Positions 23,401 to 37,727 of a stretch of 64,000 nucleotides of DNA are shown here, piece after piece. The position numbers and the translations under genes are program-made. The notes under the pieces are model-generated. The model was not told the DNA's origin, made no database searches, and saw only the letters and a program-made list of their open reading frames with translations. The stretch is from Takifugu bimaculatus (taxonomy: Eukaryota; Chordata; Actinopteri; Tetraodontiformes; Tetraodontidae). The stretch covers positions 9,314,969 through 9,378,968 of the forward strand of contig CP034976.1 of assembly GCA_004026145.2 (NCBI GenBank), in the 5' to 3' direction. Within the stretch, counting starts at the first letter, position 1, and every line of letters begins with the position of its first letter.

Positions 23401-26400
23401 GGCCCCTTTTATGACCTCCGTGTAGTTTTGAGTCATTGAGTGTCGCTCACCACAACGTCTCACGGCAGTATCGGTCAACACATGAGACCTGGGGGGTGAT
23501 GCCGAGAGGAGAAACTCATCCTGCTATTAAAGCTATAAATAAAATCATTGCACCTGTGATATTGTTTCAGAGCTGCGGGCTGCTTGTTCATCCCGCCGCT
23601 GCGATGGTTAATTTTCTCACTGTGACAGGTGTGGCGAGCTGCTCACCCTCCGGCGCTCCGCAGAAAGCTCCCCGGACCTGCACGTCGGAGGGACGGCTCT
23701 TCATCAGGTTCGTCGGCTGGGAGCACAGCAGTTGCCACGGGGCCCTAAGGTGGTGATAAAGGGCTGTTACTGGGCAGTATGTTACCAGAGCAGGTGGCTC
23801 CGGGTCACATGGACGCTAATCTGGTTTTGTCACCGCGTTAGCTTGCCGGCGCACGCTGTCTGGCGCGGGAATGACATTGCATAGATTAGGTGGCGGCTTA
23901 GAAGGATAATGTAGAATTTTGGGGAAATTTCCTGCCAAAGCCCTCACACAGAGTGACACACACCCCCTCTCACCTTGTCATCACATTTGGAACTTCTGCA
24001 GGAACATTCAGCCGCTTCAGCCCGCGAGGAGGGCACATTCCTCTCGTTTTAACGTTCAACTGCATCCCTGCTGTCAAAGGTTTGAAATGCTACCGAGATG
24101 ACAGCTGGATCAGCCAGTGACCTGTGCGAGGGTGCAGTATGATCCCACGGGCAGCCCATTGCTCTCGCCTACCATTGATATTAGCACGACGTAGCTGAGT
24201 CTTCCATGCCGCTAATGTCACACCAGTCAGGATTTCAGGCTATTTAAGCAGCAAAGGCATCTTACTGCCATTTTCCATCCATGGCCATTCTGGGAAATAT
24301 GATTCATGCACCCGATAATCGAAGTTCGGCGCCAGACACTTTGCAGCAGAGCAGTCATGAGAATTCAAACTTCAAATATAGGGCTCTCTTCAGAAGATTA
24401 CCTTTAGCTGTGTGTCATTGAGGTGGGAAGGCAGAAGTATTGCTCTCGCTCTGAGAAATGTGCGGTTGAAAGCTCTCAAGGGGGAGGAGGGAGGAGAAAT
24501 TCCAGTAATTTGGAGTCAATATGTGGTTTCAGGCTGGTTTAAATGCTGCAACACTCCACTGGGGATGGAGGGGCAGCGGCAGCATTCATCAAAGCCTTTT
24601 AATTGAACGCTGCCAGATCGGCAGCTTGGATCCGCTTCCTTTAAAAGAAGCAGGAACACCTGGATACTCCACACCGGAGCAGACCAGGACTGGGCCGAGG
24701 ATGAGGAGGCGAGCAGGCCCAGATGGCCCGGCGGCATCGTCTCCAGGTCTTCAGCCTCAATCAGGTGGATAATGAAAGGATTTCCTGTCAGCAGACGCTC
24801 AGTTCCAGAGACGTTCAGCAGGCCGAGGTCGCCGCGAGACGTTCTGCTGCAGATTATCTTCAGACGTGTGTTTACTGACGCTTTTACACACACCCGTATT
24901 TAATTCCAGCCCACAATAAAGGTTTTGATGCAGTTTTTCATCAGCTCTGTTCATTTAATTTGAATCTTCTGAAAATCCCAAATCATTAGAGCAAGAGCAA
25001 ATTGGAAAATTGTGGGTAAAAGAACAGCAAGTTCAAAGCTGTAAGATAAAGGACTAAAGAACAATGAATTAAACAACCACCCAAGCACACATCGGAAACT
25101 TTCCAAAGCAAATTTTTGCCAGTTACACAGTGATATATAGTTACCCCACATATACTCTTTCATATACGTAAGGACTGGACAGAAAAACCTTTTTTCTCTG
25201 CACATTCATAGAAAAACCCAACATGTCTGCACTTAAAATGACAAGTGAGAACTGAGGGTTTGGAAACACCACTGTTTATTTTTGCACTGCAGAAATACGT
25301 CGAAAAACAGCCGCCTTCTCTCCGAAAGCGTGTTTCTGACTCACAGGGGCCTTCTCATGAGATACAGACGTCACGCGGACGCTCTGTTAAATGTGTGCGA
25401 CCAATTATGTTTTAGCCAAAGCGTCGATATTAATTCTCCTTCACAATTTGCAAAAATCCATTTACCAATCTGCTGAGATTACGCTCGAGGAAAGCTAAAC
25501 GCTCCCTGGTCGATAGCACACGGCACCATGTGGCGTTAAGTGCTTCAAACCGACTTTGTTAAAATGATTTAATCCTTAATTATCATATGGGTGGGATGGG
25601 GGGGTGTCCAAACAAAACATAAACAGCGAGTGTGATGTTGTGACGTGCACTAACACGCACGACACGACGCAACACACACCGCTTTACTCACAGCAAATAT
25701 TGACTGTGGGAGCAGGAAAAAGTCAGGAATTAACCTGAGCTGACACGCTACAGTAGGCTACACCTCATCAGCTCCCTGTGGGATGGATTTTTATGGTTAT
25801 TTCTGCTGCGTGTGCACGTTGACACGTGACGCATCTCACACTCACTTATTGGAACAGAACTGTAATTAATAGGTCTGCTCGGTAGCGGCCACCTGGGCCA
25901 CGGCTGCAGAAATCAACAAATTTGTCCCTTCCGGGGCGCCGTACTGGGTGGAATCCCGGACGGATTTAATCTGCTTGCGCTCGCCGGCTGTGGGGTTTTG
26001 ACACTCTAATGTAGGAAACGCGTCTCCAGAACGTAAGACTGTGATGTTTCCAGATGTTTCAGCCGGATCATTGGTTTCACACCTGCCTCAGTCATTAATA
26101 AACTTTTTAAATCATTTTAGAGACACATGGAGGCTGAGGCAGTGATGCAACGTTGATTCCATCCCAGCAAAACCAAGCAACATATGGTGGAGCGCGCTGG
26201 CGTGTGCCAGCCACAGTGACTCTCTTCTACACTGGGGAGGTTTCTGGAGTCCAGCAGGTTCCAGTCTGTCCTCCAGTCAGCTTCATTTACCCTCACGCAG
26301 CCGCCTAATGCTGCATATTTGCATCAGTTTAACGGTCAGGAAGAGGCAATTCCAGGTAGACATGTGCTTGCCTCTGGTGGGGCACAAAGGGCACCTTCTC

Positions 26401-27940
26401 CTGCCACCCTGCTGTCATGTCATGTCTGAAATCACAAAGAAGGAGGTAATAACAGCTCGGGTTTCCTGTAGTTCGCCCCCATCCCCCCAGGCAATGACAG
26501 CGTTACCGCGGAGCAATTTACTACAACACCAGGACTCTACCTGGCCCGCAGAGCCACTGTTTTTCCCCCCTCCCACTTTAAATTGAGTTCAAGCCCTCGT
26601 TCCAGCAACAATTCAGGTCATCTCTTTTTATATTTGTCTGCACTGAAGAGTCTGTGTGATTGACAACGAGTCCGAGTTGTTGCTAACATCCTCCCGCTGT
26701 CCCACAAGTCTCCAACACGTCCTCTTTTTAAAGTTTTATTCCTTCACCCAGATGTTTTTTCTGGTCGGCATTCAGTTCTGTCAAGCAGTGACGGAGCTTC
26801 TCGACTAACAATTAAAGGTGCGTTGAGATCAGGATGCTCCGGCGAAACAATGGTGGGGGACCACGTCACGTGGTTTCACGAGCTGAATGCTTGATTAGGA
26901 AATAAGTACGGATGAGGGAGAAGGAACATCGGCTCCTGATTGACCGGGACTAAAAATGCAAAGCCATCTTCACCACAATCACAATATTTCCCCCTCCTTC
27001 CATATATTAACAAACACCAGTAGGTCACTCTCACTTTGGTCCACGCTGGTCTTGTCTCTGGTTCCAGGACTCTGTGGTCCACCTGAAAACTGGGCGTCTC
27101 AGAGGACGACCCCTGGTCCATTAAAGTGGACCAAACTGCTCTCGAGGGAAAGCACCAGAACTCTCTGCCCAATCACAGCTGTGTGGGCGTGGATGGGGGC
27201 GGGGCATAGCGCGAGATGGGCTGGAACGTAACGTGGTGGATGATTAAAGCAGGTTTAAGGACCCCTGACATGATGGTGCTGTTCAAAACCATGAGAGATT
27301 GGCTCGACTGCGCTTCACCGCCGACATTCCACCAGCACCGTTTTACATTGTAGCAGAATCCCGAGGAGACTCCGGCTGTCATGGCGAGATTTATCGCCGG
27401 CTCTGGGAGACGGTGAATGATTCCCCCACACCTCTCCCCTGACTCGGGGGTCACTGACAGTGACGTATGTGAGAGGAGACAGAAGTGTCAGAGAGAAAAT
27501 ATGTGTGTCAGCTCACATCAGCTCGGCTCTGCTCCCCCTGCCCCATCACATCTGGAGGAGGAGGAAGCCTCTGACAACAGCGAGGCGGTGCCTTGGAGTC
27601 CACGCCTGGCGTAGATGTAGAATATGCAGAATGTTGTGCACCTGAAGCGCTAACTAACTAAATAAATGGCCAGATTCTCCTGAGGACACTGGATTTGACA
27701 AGGGTTGATGTTTGAGAGCTGCTGGTGTTGCAGAACTGTGGATACGCGGACCAGTTCTGACTACGTCAGCCGCTGCGCGTTTGCAGGAGATTTAGTCATA
27801 TTTTCAGAAAATCCATTTCATGTGTTTATGCCACTCTAAGGGTTCCTCTACTGTGTGTCTTCCATAGACTCTTCAACGCTTCTCTTCTTTTCTTCCAATT
27901 CTGAAATGATCCAAACATGTTTGGTGTGTTTGCACCTCAG
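20424..27940. other. Non-coding DNA, no gene recognised
   Basis: Apart from a 13 bp G run at 22370-22382, the sequence looks unique, with several AT-rich complex stretches (for example 20680-20800 and 24900-25200). No supported exon or RNA gene was found. Confidence 0.5.
22370..22382. repeat. Poly-G(13) tract
   Basis: Thirteen consecutive G. Confidence 0.95.
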
Positions 27941-27944
27941 GCCC

Positions 27945-28016
27945 ACCAGCTGGGGGGACGGGGGACAGGCACTGGGACCAGCCGGGGGGACGGGGGACAG
28001 GCACTGGGACCAGCCA
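27945..28016. repeat. 32 bp tandem duplication
   Basis: Two full copies and part of a third of a 32 bp G-rich unit (repeat starts at 27945, 27977 and 28009). The full copies differ at one base (T/C at the seventh position). Confidence 0.92.
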
Positions 28017-31000
28017 GCCCTTCGGTGGAGGACCTTCCTCCCTCCTCAACCTCCCAGGCCAGAGTGACGGCCACACAGGAAGAACTGATGCGGGTGCTTC
28101 AGCCAAAATGTCACCTTTCATGACAGGGTGCATTTTAACAGTTTAAAAGCATTCAAGGTTCCTATGATCAGGAAACCAGACGGGGAGCAGATGGAAACTA
28201 GGTCAGACCGGAAATGAAGCGATTTACCGGGGCTGGGGGCGAGACAGGCTGGTCAGAACCAGGCAACAAGGGATCAGTCCAGAAAATAGCTCTGGAAAGT
28301 TAGACGTGAGACTCAAACAATCTGGAGAGCATGTGCATGTGTGTATGTACTGGGAGAAACAGGTGTGCTAGACTGGCCGATGGCTGGGGAGGCAGGGATG
28401 GGTGCACTGGTGGAGCAGGCCTGTCACAAATAAAGCAATACAACAGCAAAAACACAAACGCCACCTTCAAAGCCTCCCTCCGTCTCCGATATTGTGCCCT
28501 TGCAGCCGCTCCTGAGGAGCCTGCAGCAGCCAGACAGCGAGCCAGAGATAAATCCCACTCATTTCCTGTGTTGTCAGTGTGGGGCTGCTTCTGTGACTTG
28601 GTAAAATTAACGGTCCAGAACGTTATTTTCTCATCCAATATGGCGCCATCAATCACTTGGCGGCCCGTCATCAATTAAAAAAAGAAAAAGGCTGTTTTCT
28701 GCAAATTCAGTGGCGAGGAGCCACGATAGAAAGTAAAAGGAGGTGAAAGGCGTGGGAGGCGAAACGGTGCATTTGGTGCCTGCAGAGGCAGGAATAGACA
28801 GACAGGGGTGATCATTCCTGCGTAATTAAGATGCTTTAAGCAAACTGGCAGGTTCGACTGAGGCGGGTCAAGTCTGCGGGTCTGACTGGCTCTGACAGAA
28901 ATCCGGAACGACTGCAGCTCAGAAACGCTCTGTGAATATTGTCTCCACCTGTAAAAGTGTCGCAGATAAAGCGTCAATCATCATTAACTACAAGATTCTA
29001 GTGCGGGAAAAAAAGCAACTTTTTATCTCCTAAGTTACAGTCATGAAATCTCTCTCCACTGTTCAGAGAAAAGGTTCAAAAATGGGACGTTTCTGAGCAA
29101 GAAAACGTCCGTGATTGAGGTTTAAAGGTGGTTTAATTGGAGCATTTAGCGGAGGCTAACCACAGGTGGTTTAATAGACAGAGGGGGGGGGGTTTATCGT
29201 TGGCAGCCGTGACTATCCCTGCGTTAAAAATGGACTTTCGTTGCAGAGCGGCAAATTGCAAGTGCCAGGAACCCAGAAGTGAATGGCATCAAGGAGGATA
29301 GCGCGGCAAGGGAGCATGTAAAGCGCATCTCCATTTCACTTCCAGGCTGATGCGCTTCCACTGCCTGATCACGGAGCAGCAATGGCTGATGGGAGAGCGG
29401 GAGGGAGGGGGGATGTGATTTGAGTGCATCAAGAAGCGGAACTGACAGAGACGGATTCACTGTGGTCCAAGCATGGAATTGGTTTTCCTTTCCCCTGGAA
29501 CTGAGCTGGAAGTGCCTCCGGCTGCAAACAATCTCTAAGTAGCAGCTTTTACAAAGCCCAGGAGCCAGGACCGTGAAAGCTCGGAGGCAGGTGCGAAAAC
29601 TGTTTAGAACAAGCCAAATGTGTTTCAGAGGAACACAAATAATAATAATAATAAAAAAAACCCCAGCTCAGCTAGGATCAACAACAACAAGAGGAATAAT
29701 CATCTGCTTCAGGAGGGGGAAACATTAGTTTGTGAGGGTCTGAGCACAGAGCTGTGGCGAAGCTGCCGCGTTGGATCAGTAACTGTTGGATGAAGATGCG
29801 CCGTAAAAAGTGCAAATTAACCTGAGGGAACCGCGGCGGAGTGCGTTTTAAACACATCAAGGTTCAAGCCCATTTCCATCTGAGCTGGATGAGCCGCAGT
29901 GACCGCTATCGGCGCCGTCATGGAGACGACACAATTAGCATTCTATCAGTGAGCCACATGAGAGTGCTGAAGAACACCATTACCAGCCTGATGCAACAGC
30001 TTAAAAACCTCAAAAACTGTGGAATAAGGCCCCCCCTGCTGTTTTTGAAGCGGATGAACCCGCCCTGGCCCGACCCACCACTCTATTTATGTGTTGAACA
30101 CATGAGTGAACATAATCACGTCAGTCTCCTGTAAACCACAGAACCAACCCCAGATCTGTCCACAGACCCTCACGCTCCTGCTGTCCAACATTGGCTCAGT
30201 ATCCGTTTGGTGAACGCTCCTTGTTTGTGCGCGGTCTCATTAGGATAAAAGAGACGAGATAAACAACAGATAACGAGAGTTACCCCCCTCCCACGCTGTT
30301 GATTGCCCCGGGTGATGTCCTCCTAAAAGACAACATGAGACGATCTGCAATGGGAGGACAAGACCGTAAGTCATGTGACTGGCTGCTCCTTCATCCATGA
30401 TGGGGGCCAACATTTGGCCATTCGTGGTAATTACACTTTAGAAACACGTGTCAGGCTCAGAGCAGCCCGCCGCTCGGTTCATTGTTTCCCTGCTTTCCTT
30501 CTCGTTTCAGCAGATTAGCATCAAACGAGGAATTAGGAACATCAGCGCATCAGCGGACTGTTGAAACAGGGCCTCTCCCCTCAGCTCAGTTACTGTAAAC
30601 ACCTGTGTCATCTGCTCTTCCTCTTTCCTCTCCTGCTGTTCTTCTCCACAGTCAAAGTTGAAGAGGATGCAAACCAAAATAATCATGCTAATTTCGCCTC
30701 TGCATTGCGTGTACAGCAGCAGTAATAGGGGTGTAGTGCCGGAACCTCTAATGGGCCAACTCAGTTTGGACTTACAAGAGAAGCAGAAATGTGCCCTTTG
30801 TTCTGAATATTTTTAGTTTAGAATTACATTACCAGTTACATAACCACTTCTCTGTCAAAAAAAAGTAATTTTAAAGGGATGAAAGGTGTAACCGAGGCTA
30901 CTGTATGACAGATATCAGTGGCCTGAGCATGCTAACTGTGCTATTGCCACATAAAGCATCAACAGAACCCTCCAGAGACACCACATGGGGGCCCAGACAC

Positions 31001-31323
31001 CGGTGAAAGTGGCCTCTTCTGAGTGACACAACATCAAAAACACATCTGCTCATATCCTGTCACGACCCCGTCATCCCAGACGCGCAGCAGAGCAGACAGC
31101 TGACAAGAGGTCGGTCAGACGCTGCGGTGGCTGTCAGGGGCCCCAGAGACACAAAACAGGTGAAATGCAGCCAGAGAAGAGAGGAGAGGACAAAAAGGAG
31201 AGAGAGGAGCGAGGCAATGTTTACTAAAGGGGGAGAAGATAAAGTTTCTGTGAGGGGGGAAAAGAGTAGGAAGACATTAAAAAGCAGGGAAGAAATTGCA
31301 ACCGCAGGAGAGAAACCGATAAA

Positions 31324-31336
31324 GGGGGGGGGGGGG
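31324..31336. repeat. Poly-G(13) tract
   Basis: Thirteen consecutive G at the end of a purine-rich block. Confidence 0.95.
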
Positions 31337-31753
31337 AGATAAGCAAATGTAAGGAAAACAGCCTGATGGATTATTCTGTTGTTCTCCTGTCTGACAGCAG
31401 TCTCCAGACATTACACCTGGTTTTTGTCTTGAAGGTGTAGAAAGCCACCCGACCAGGGGAATGAAATATTAAAGACTTTGCATCTGCTTGGGCTTAGAGC
31501 TGAGGAGCGCTGCTCTGTGGATGACAGCATAAGCCCCGCGTCTCCGTGGTCCAGACACCGCGATAAATGGTAAAGCGGAGGGAAGATGGAGCCGGAAAAG
31601 GGCTGGTTCCTCCCTCTAATTATATTTGAAGGTTGTGAAAGACGGGGACAGTGACGCTGACAGTTGCTCTCTTTTGCCAGGACATGAGACTTTTAAACCC
31701 GGAGACCAATTTGTAGCCAGTTGTAGTCTATCTCACCCACCTGCAGGAGGGAT

Positions 31754-31766
31754 GGGGGGGGGGGGG
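31754..31766. repeat. Poly-G(13) tract
   Basis: Thirteen consecutive G. Confidence 0.95.
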
Positions 31767-34700
31767 ATTAACAAACGGTTGTTGGAGCATCACGCCGAGT
31801 TAAAATTCAGCTCCGCTTGTCAAGTTTCATGAAATATGCAGATGCAAAGTCTTAAATTGCATTAAATATGCGGTTTATCTCTGACACCGCTCCTATTAAG
31901 AATTCTCCCCAAAACAAGGAGAGCTTTGTTAAGTATTCCGAGGGTTGTCCGTGCGCGTCTTCTCAGAGAATTCCGTGTTTATTATTGCAATGATGATGTT
32001 GCGTGTTTGGTCTCGGTAATGAGTCGGGACATTTGTTGTTAAATATAACATGAATATAGCATTTATTATTGAATCTGTTAGTTCATTTATGCAGATTTGT
32101 GAGCACACACACAACTGGTAATTACCATATTATCCATTGATTTTCTTTTAATTGCTGCTTATTCTAATCAGGGTCATGAAGGGGGGGAGGGCTATCTGGA
32201 GCCTCAAATCATAATAAATTCACTAAAAACAAAATACCGATATAATAGCTGTCAATAAAAAAGAGCTTGCTTAGAAAAGGCTCCAGTTATTTATCTTTTG
32301 TGCAGAGGTCGTCCCGTGTCCACTTTAGCCGATGTTGAAGGTTTCCATGGCGTCGCAGCCTTTAGTTCACCCTGGACGCTGGACAAACTATCTTGTGATA
32401 TTTATTTGGCAGTAGAGTTTGATGCTCCGGCAGCTCCACTTTAACCTTGGCCGCGTGCCCTTCGTGTGTGCACTGGATGATAATGGTTTCCCTCCTTTTT
32501 TAAACAGCTCTCAGCGCTCAGAATCCAGATGCATCGGAGCCGTGAGTCTGAACCGAAACAACATGTCTGGAGCCGAAAAGCGTCACAATTCCAGGGCTCC
32601 CCCACGTCCTCCGCCAGTCTAGCTGGGATCATTGCTCCGCCGTCGATCACCCCCTCTCTTTATCTGTCAATTTGATCACTATCAGGTTTAATCAGCACCA
32701 TCTGATCAGAAAGGTCTCTCCTTTTTGACCCCTGCTGTGCTGAAAGAGATCGGCGCATCCACACTTTTCAAAATAAAAGCATCTTCTATCTTTCCACTGA
32801 CACCTAAATGTGTCTCTAGGTTTAAATAAACTGCAAGCTGAGATATTACATTATTATATTTTAACAGGAGCCCCCCCACTTTTATCCTCAGCTGGTGTTT
32901 CTCCCAGGCTCGTGTATGTTGAGCTCCCCCCTTCAGAGCTACTTTAAAAATACAGCAGTTTAACCAAGGTCAAATAACAAAGCTGATAAACTCCACAAAC
33001 AGAATCTTTGAATGGCTGCACTCGCTGCATCGATTTGGCAGCTTCAAGAATTCTAATGTTTCCTCAGGGGTGAAACACTCCCAGCACCAGTTTGGTCCAA
33101 CAATAACCAGGAATAGTGCAGAGTGTGATTAAGGCAAAGGTTTGTTGAGGAAGACAGTGTCGAGGAGGGGGAGTGTTGCAAGACGTACGCTCGCTGGAGG
33201 AGACGGTCGGGGTTTCAGCATCACGTGCACTCGCGTCTGTGCCCTGCAGAGGAAAGGTGAAGTTCTGGAGGACAACTGTGGTTCTCCCCCGAGGTTAATG
33301 GACTAAAGCTCGCGCAGTTGTCGTCCCGCGGCTGCATCTATTCCAGCCGGAGCTGGAGGAGAAAGGATGAAAAGAGAGGCAGAAAAAGATGGATGGACGA
33401 TAACAGAGATGTAATGAGCATGCAGGAAGTCTTTATCTGCCTTGAAGGTTGATGGAAGGAGCCCCGTCTTTGAATTAGTCGCCTCGTTACCAGTTTCAAC
33501 GCGAAAGGGGGAAGTTTGCAATTAAGAAACCGGGCGCGTTTACGAAAGATGGCAGCACAGACAGAGAAGAAGGGAACAAAAGCTAGATAAGAAGAGTGGG
33601 CAAAAAAGTTCCAGGGACACTAGAAGGATGAGCCTGTTGGCTCCATCGAAGCATATTCGACTGATTTTCTTTCATCATAAAAATATGAAACCGTCCAAAA
33701 GTACTGCTGGGTGTCTAATTTTCCCAGGTAAGTGATTTCAACTGTGGAAGAAGCACCAAAGGGAAGACTTCCGTCCTTCGCATCCATCAAAAATCCCAAT
33801 CAGCTGTGATTGATGTCAGTCTGACACACGTGGCCCCATTTTTCTGCTCTAAATAAACCGAAGGATAAATCCAGTCGCTCAGCCAGTCCCTCAAACCGCT
33901 GACCTTTTTACAAGTCCATCTCTCAAAATTACGGGCGGCTGGGAGATGCTTTATTGCCGCGGCCTGGGAAGGGTGCGCGTTGACACCAGATCACTCACAT
34001 GCGTTTCCCCAGGACCCTCAAGGCCCGGCGCCTCTTGAGTTGAGATTATCCTCGGAGCAAAACACCATCAGTCTCTGCTCGGGCTGAGATTGGGCTGTTA
34101 TCCAGAGACGGGTCCGCAGAGATGGATCCTGCCTGGAAGTCGCTGATTTATCAGCGAGGAAACTTCTCCAAATCTCGCTCGCTCATCAGGTTGCGTTCAG
34201 GAGCGGGAGGAATATTTTAAAAACCTTTGCTTCTGTTGGACTTCAGGCCACCGGCTGATACGGCCCGAAGCCTCCAGAGTTCAAGGCGGGCGTGCGTGAT
34301 GGAACCAAACCGCTGTGGAGTTTCATCACAGCCAAAGGTTAGCGCGATAAAAAGGAAAAGAACGGTTGAGTCGTCCGCGTCTCCTGTGATTCCGGTTATC
34401 AGTTTCAGCCTCCCTGCCCGCCTCAGCGCGCTGGGATGGACCCATCAGCGGCTCGCCTCGCTCCCGTCGTCCATGGGAACCAAATTGAGAGCACAAAGAG
34501 ATAAGAGTTGTACTAAAGACGACGGCGGCAGCAGAGAACGCCGAAAACACAGCGGACGCCGCCATCTGGCCGGCTGCTCTCCTTCCTCGCTCCATTGAAC
34601 GCAGCCACCTGCTTGTCTGCTAAAATCTCCAGCAGAGCGAGGTGAAGGGACAGGATAGCGTGCACGTGTGCAGCCACATTTTTAACGAGTGGGGCTGGGG

Positions 34701-36651
34701 GCAAGATCACCCCCAGGAACAATAGAATGTATTCAACGACATGTTTGTGTGTAGGTGTGTGTATAATGTACTTTTTTCTATCGATGGTCACTTCTCAACA
34801 TAATTGATGATCTAAATTGTGCTACCATGTTGCTAAGAATGCAAACTCGATATAGGCGTGGCTATTTTATACTGTAACACTGAGTCTGAGTCAAAGGGTT
34901 TTCAATTCATCCGGGAAACTAGCATATTTTTAAGATATTTCATCAGTATTATTATTTTAACAAACATTTTTGATGATCCAATAGCAGAAATTTTAATCAG
35001 ACGGCCTCAATATCACAGTCGCTAAAATCCAAATCAAGAGTTCCGTGTCAACGTCAAACGACCTGTTCCAACACTGGGAAAAGAAAGGTCATAAAGTGCA
35101 AAATCCAAGATGACCATGTTGGAAAAGGCCAAAGAAAATCGCCGTCGTGCCTCACAGAAGCTGAGAGCGACAGGATACGTGAAGCCCAGAGAGGAAAGAC
35201 AGAACCCAGAAGGGGAGGACACACCATCGCACCATCACAGGACATGGACGTAGGACAGGTACGAGCAGACGAAGGCCGGAGTTCAGTAGGTGAGGATGGA
35301 AAAATGAAAAGATCTTCGGTGTTTGAGTACCTGTGTCCATGTACGTCCCCTTTCCAAGGGTTTTCAAAGCGTGTCACCCTTCAGGGTGACCATAATTGTC
35401 CAGGAGACCTCTCCTCCAATCAATCTGGCTTCTTCTACTGCTCTGCTTCATTATTCAATGTGGCCGAGGGTGTTAGAGGAAGTCTGAGGTCTGGAGTCAC
35501 CTTACTCTGGGTGGGGAGGTGAAAGAAGAGAGATGAGAGGGAGAAATGAATGTGATGGAGGAGGAGCTGAGGCCGGCTGGAGGGGGAGCTGATGGGAGGA
35601 GGAGGAGAGCGGGCGGGCGAAGGGAAGGGGAAGGAATAAGGTGATAGATTAAAAAGAGAGGAGAGATCGAATGGCAGATGTGGTTCAGAGCCGAGGGGAC
35701 TGCTAACGCGACACCTTCGTATGAGGAACCGCAGGAGGGGTCGGAACAGGAAGTCCTCGTCCAGCTGCTCCCGTTGACATCCCATCATGAACCCACAGGA
35801 TCTCCAAGCTTGAAATGAACCGACAGAAGAACAAGTCGACGTCTCATTTTCACCCCTTTTTTTTCCTTTTATTGTTCTCTTTCTGAATACCCCCCCCTTT
35901 CCTGACCTCACAACATAGCTCCATCCCTCTGGTTTAACACCCCCCCTCCCCCCACAAATACAAAGCTCAAGAATACAGAATGCAGACAGAATTAAAAGCT
36001 GCGGAGATGGCGACTAGCACGCTCTCCGTAAAACACAGCGGTCGAAGTCAATGGCGCAAAGTGGAATGCAAAGCGGGGGGGCAGGGGGCAGGGGGGAGTC
36101 AGCCTATTGTTACAAGTTCTGCATTAAAGTCACAAGGGAAAAAAATGGTCGTTTACAGCACATTCACCTTGGAGGTTACGTAGCGTTGGCGTACTGTTAC
36201 GTCTGAATTCTCAGCAAACATATAGTATTCACATGTATTCACAGAACATCATATACATCAGTATGTACACGTTCCTTTCAGAGCGTCCAGGTGTGGCCTC
36301 CTGTGTTCCACACCATCTGGTTCGCCCACCAGGACGCCAGAGTTTGCCCACCGACGGCTCTTCAATTTTCAAAACAGAGGCCCCTCCCCTTGACCTTTGA
36401 CCTCCAACAGAACCCACACCAGGATTCAGGTAATTCACCTTTAAAGCCTCAGAAAAGGATCATAGCTCTGAAAATCCAAAGAAAGGGAGGAGCGTCCGCG
36501 TGCTGGCCACCTGTCAATGCTAACCCACCTTTTTAATTCACTCTTTCATTAAGTGGAATCTAGAAGAAAAACACTGGATTTCCTTAAGCTGCCATCATCT
36601 CATTTCATGCTCAGCACTATATTGATGGCACGACTCAAGAGGAGCGGTGAA

Positions 36652-36666
36652 CCCCCCCCCCCCCCC
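36652..36666. repeat. Poly-C(15) tract
   Basis: Fifteen consecutive C, just beyond the candidate ptpru polyadenylation signal. Confidence 0.95.
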
Positions 36667-36674
36667 GCCTTTAA

Positions 36675-37727
36675 TTTATTTATCCTACACCACTCAAACA
36701 AATCTAATTATCAAACTGCCAAAATGGTCCCAGTCCCTGAAAGTTTAAACTGGTTTAACCGGCTCTGACAGTTCACATTTACATCAAACGCCACGCTGGA
36801 TTACACACCCGATCCCGCAACGTGAATGGTGCTAATGAAACATCACATTTCAGCCGGCGGCGGCAGGTGGGGGGCAACGGTCCCCCGACTCCTCTCTTCT
36901 TCGCTGAGCCATCATCACACCATCCATCGCTGGTGGCGGGGTGGCTGAGGCCGTACATATATGACAGTTCGTGCACGTGGGCGCGTGTCGGGAGTCAGTC
37001 ACTGGGATGTTCACGGCAACAGTGATCAAATTCCCCCTCGGTGGCGGGAACAGCCGCGCGGTCCACATATAGCACAGATGCTAATCCAGCACAAACATGG
37101 AAAAACACAACACATTTCAGATCAAACCGGAACAAACCGGTTTGCTTTTAAAATCTCTTCTTGCATCTTTTGATTTTTTTAAATTTTTTTTTTTTTACAT
37201 TATAACCTTATAAATGTATCTTTTAATCAAATCGGTCTTCAGAGAATAAGGCAGTTTATGGTATGTTACACAGGTCAAGCCACCACCTCGGCAGGATGCT
37301 GCTCCTCCGAGAAAAGAAACACTTCCTCTAAATCTCATCTCCCCGCTTCCCCTCCTCACGGTGTGAATAAAAATGGTAAAACCCAGGCAGGGCGACCCTT
37401 CCTCGGGATAAACGGGTCCATTTGGCAGCTCCTGGTATTATGTTGCTGCTGAAGGAAACCTTTGGGTGTCAAAGACCGCGCCAGTAAAGCACCCCGAAGA
37501 AAGAGAGGGAGGGTCGGCAGAGAGAAACGTGACCGACGAGGAGGAAACACGGCTGTACATTAAAGGTTACACTTCAGAAGCGGGTTTTTTTCTTCTCCCT
37601 CCTTCGGCTGCAGCCGCTTCAAAGCCGGGCCCGCGGGCCGAGACCTTGAGGGGGAGGGGTCACTGGGAGGCTTCAAAATCAAACAATCTCTAGCGAGTCG
37701 GCCGCTGCCGCGGTGACCATTTAGTTG
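36675..37727 (-). other. ptpru: Candidate ptpru 3' UTR
   Basis: On the minus strand the sequence after the stop codon has no further exon. Candidate polyadenylation hexamers are ATTAAA at 37222-37227 (about 500 bp after the stop) and AATAAA at 36675-36680 (about 1,050 bp after it). A T-rich plus-strand tract near 37175-37198 would be an A-rich segment of the transcript. The true end is unknown; the choice is inference. Confidence 0.4.

Larger units (their letters stand above)
28017..36651. other. Non-coding DNA, no gene recognised
   Basis: Holds poly-G runs (29183-29192, 31324-31336, 31754-31766) and purine-rich low-complexity sequence near 31130-31340 and 35500-35680. The long frames here (for example around 34227-34598 and 35435-35911) are compositionally biased and show no domains. 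Part of 28180-28440 has the look of an old dispersed repeat, but I cannot name it. Confidence 0.45.

Noticed and set aside
34227..34598. Overlapping 123- and 89-codon frames on both strands
   Set aside because: GC-rich sequence open on both strands; no recognisable domain or splice context.
35435..35911. 158-codon minus-strand reading frame downstream of ptpru
   Set aside because: Driven by purine/pyrimidine-biased low-complexity DNA (Ser/Pro/Phe-rich). No family features.
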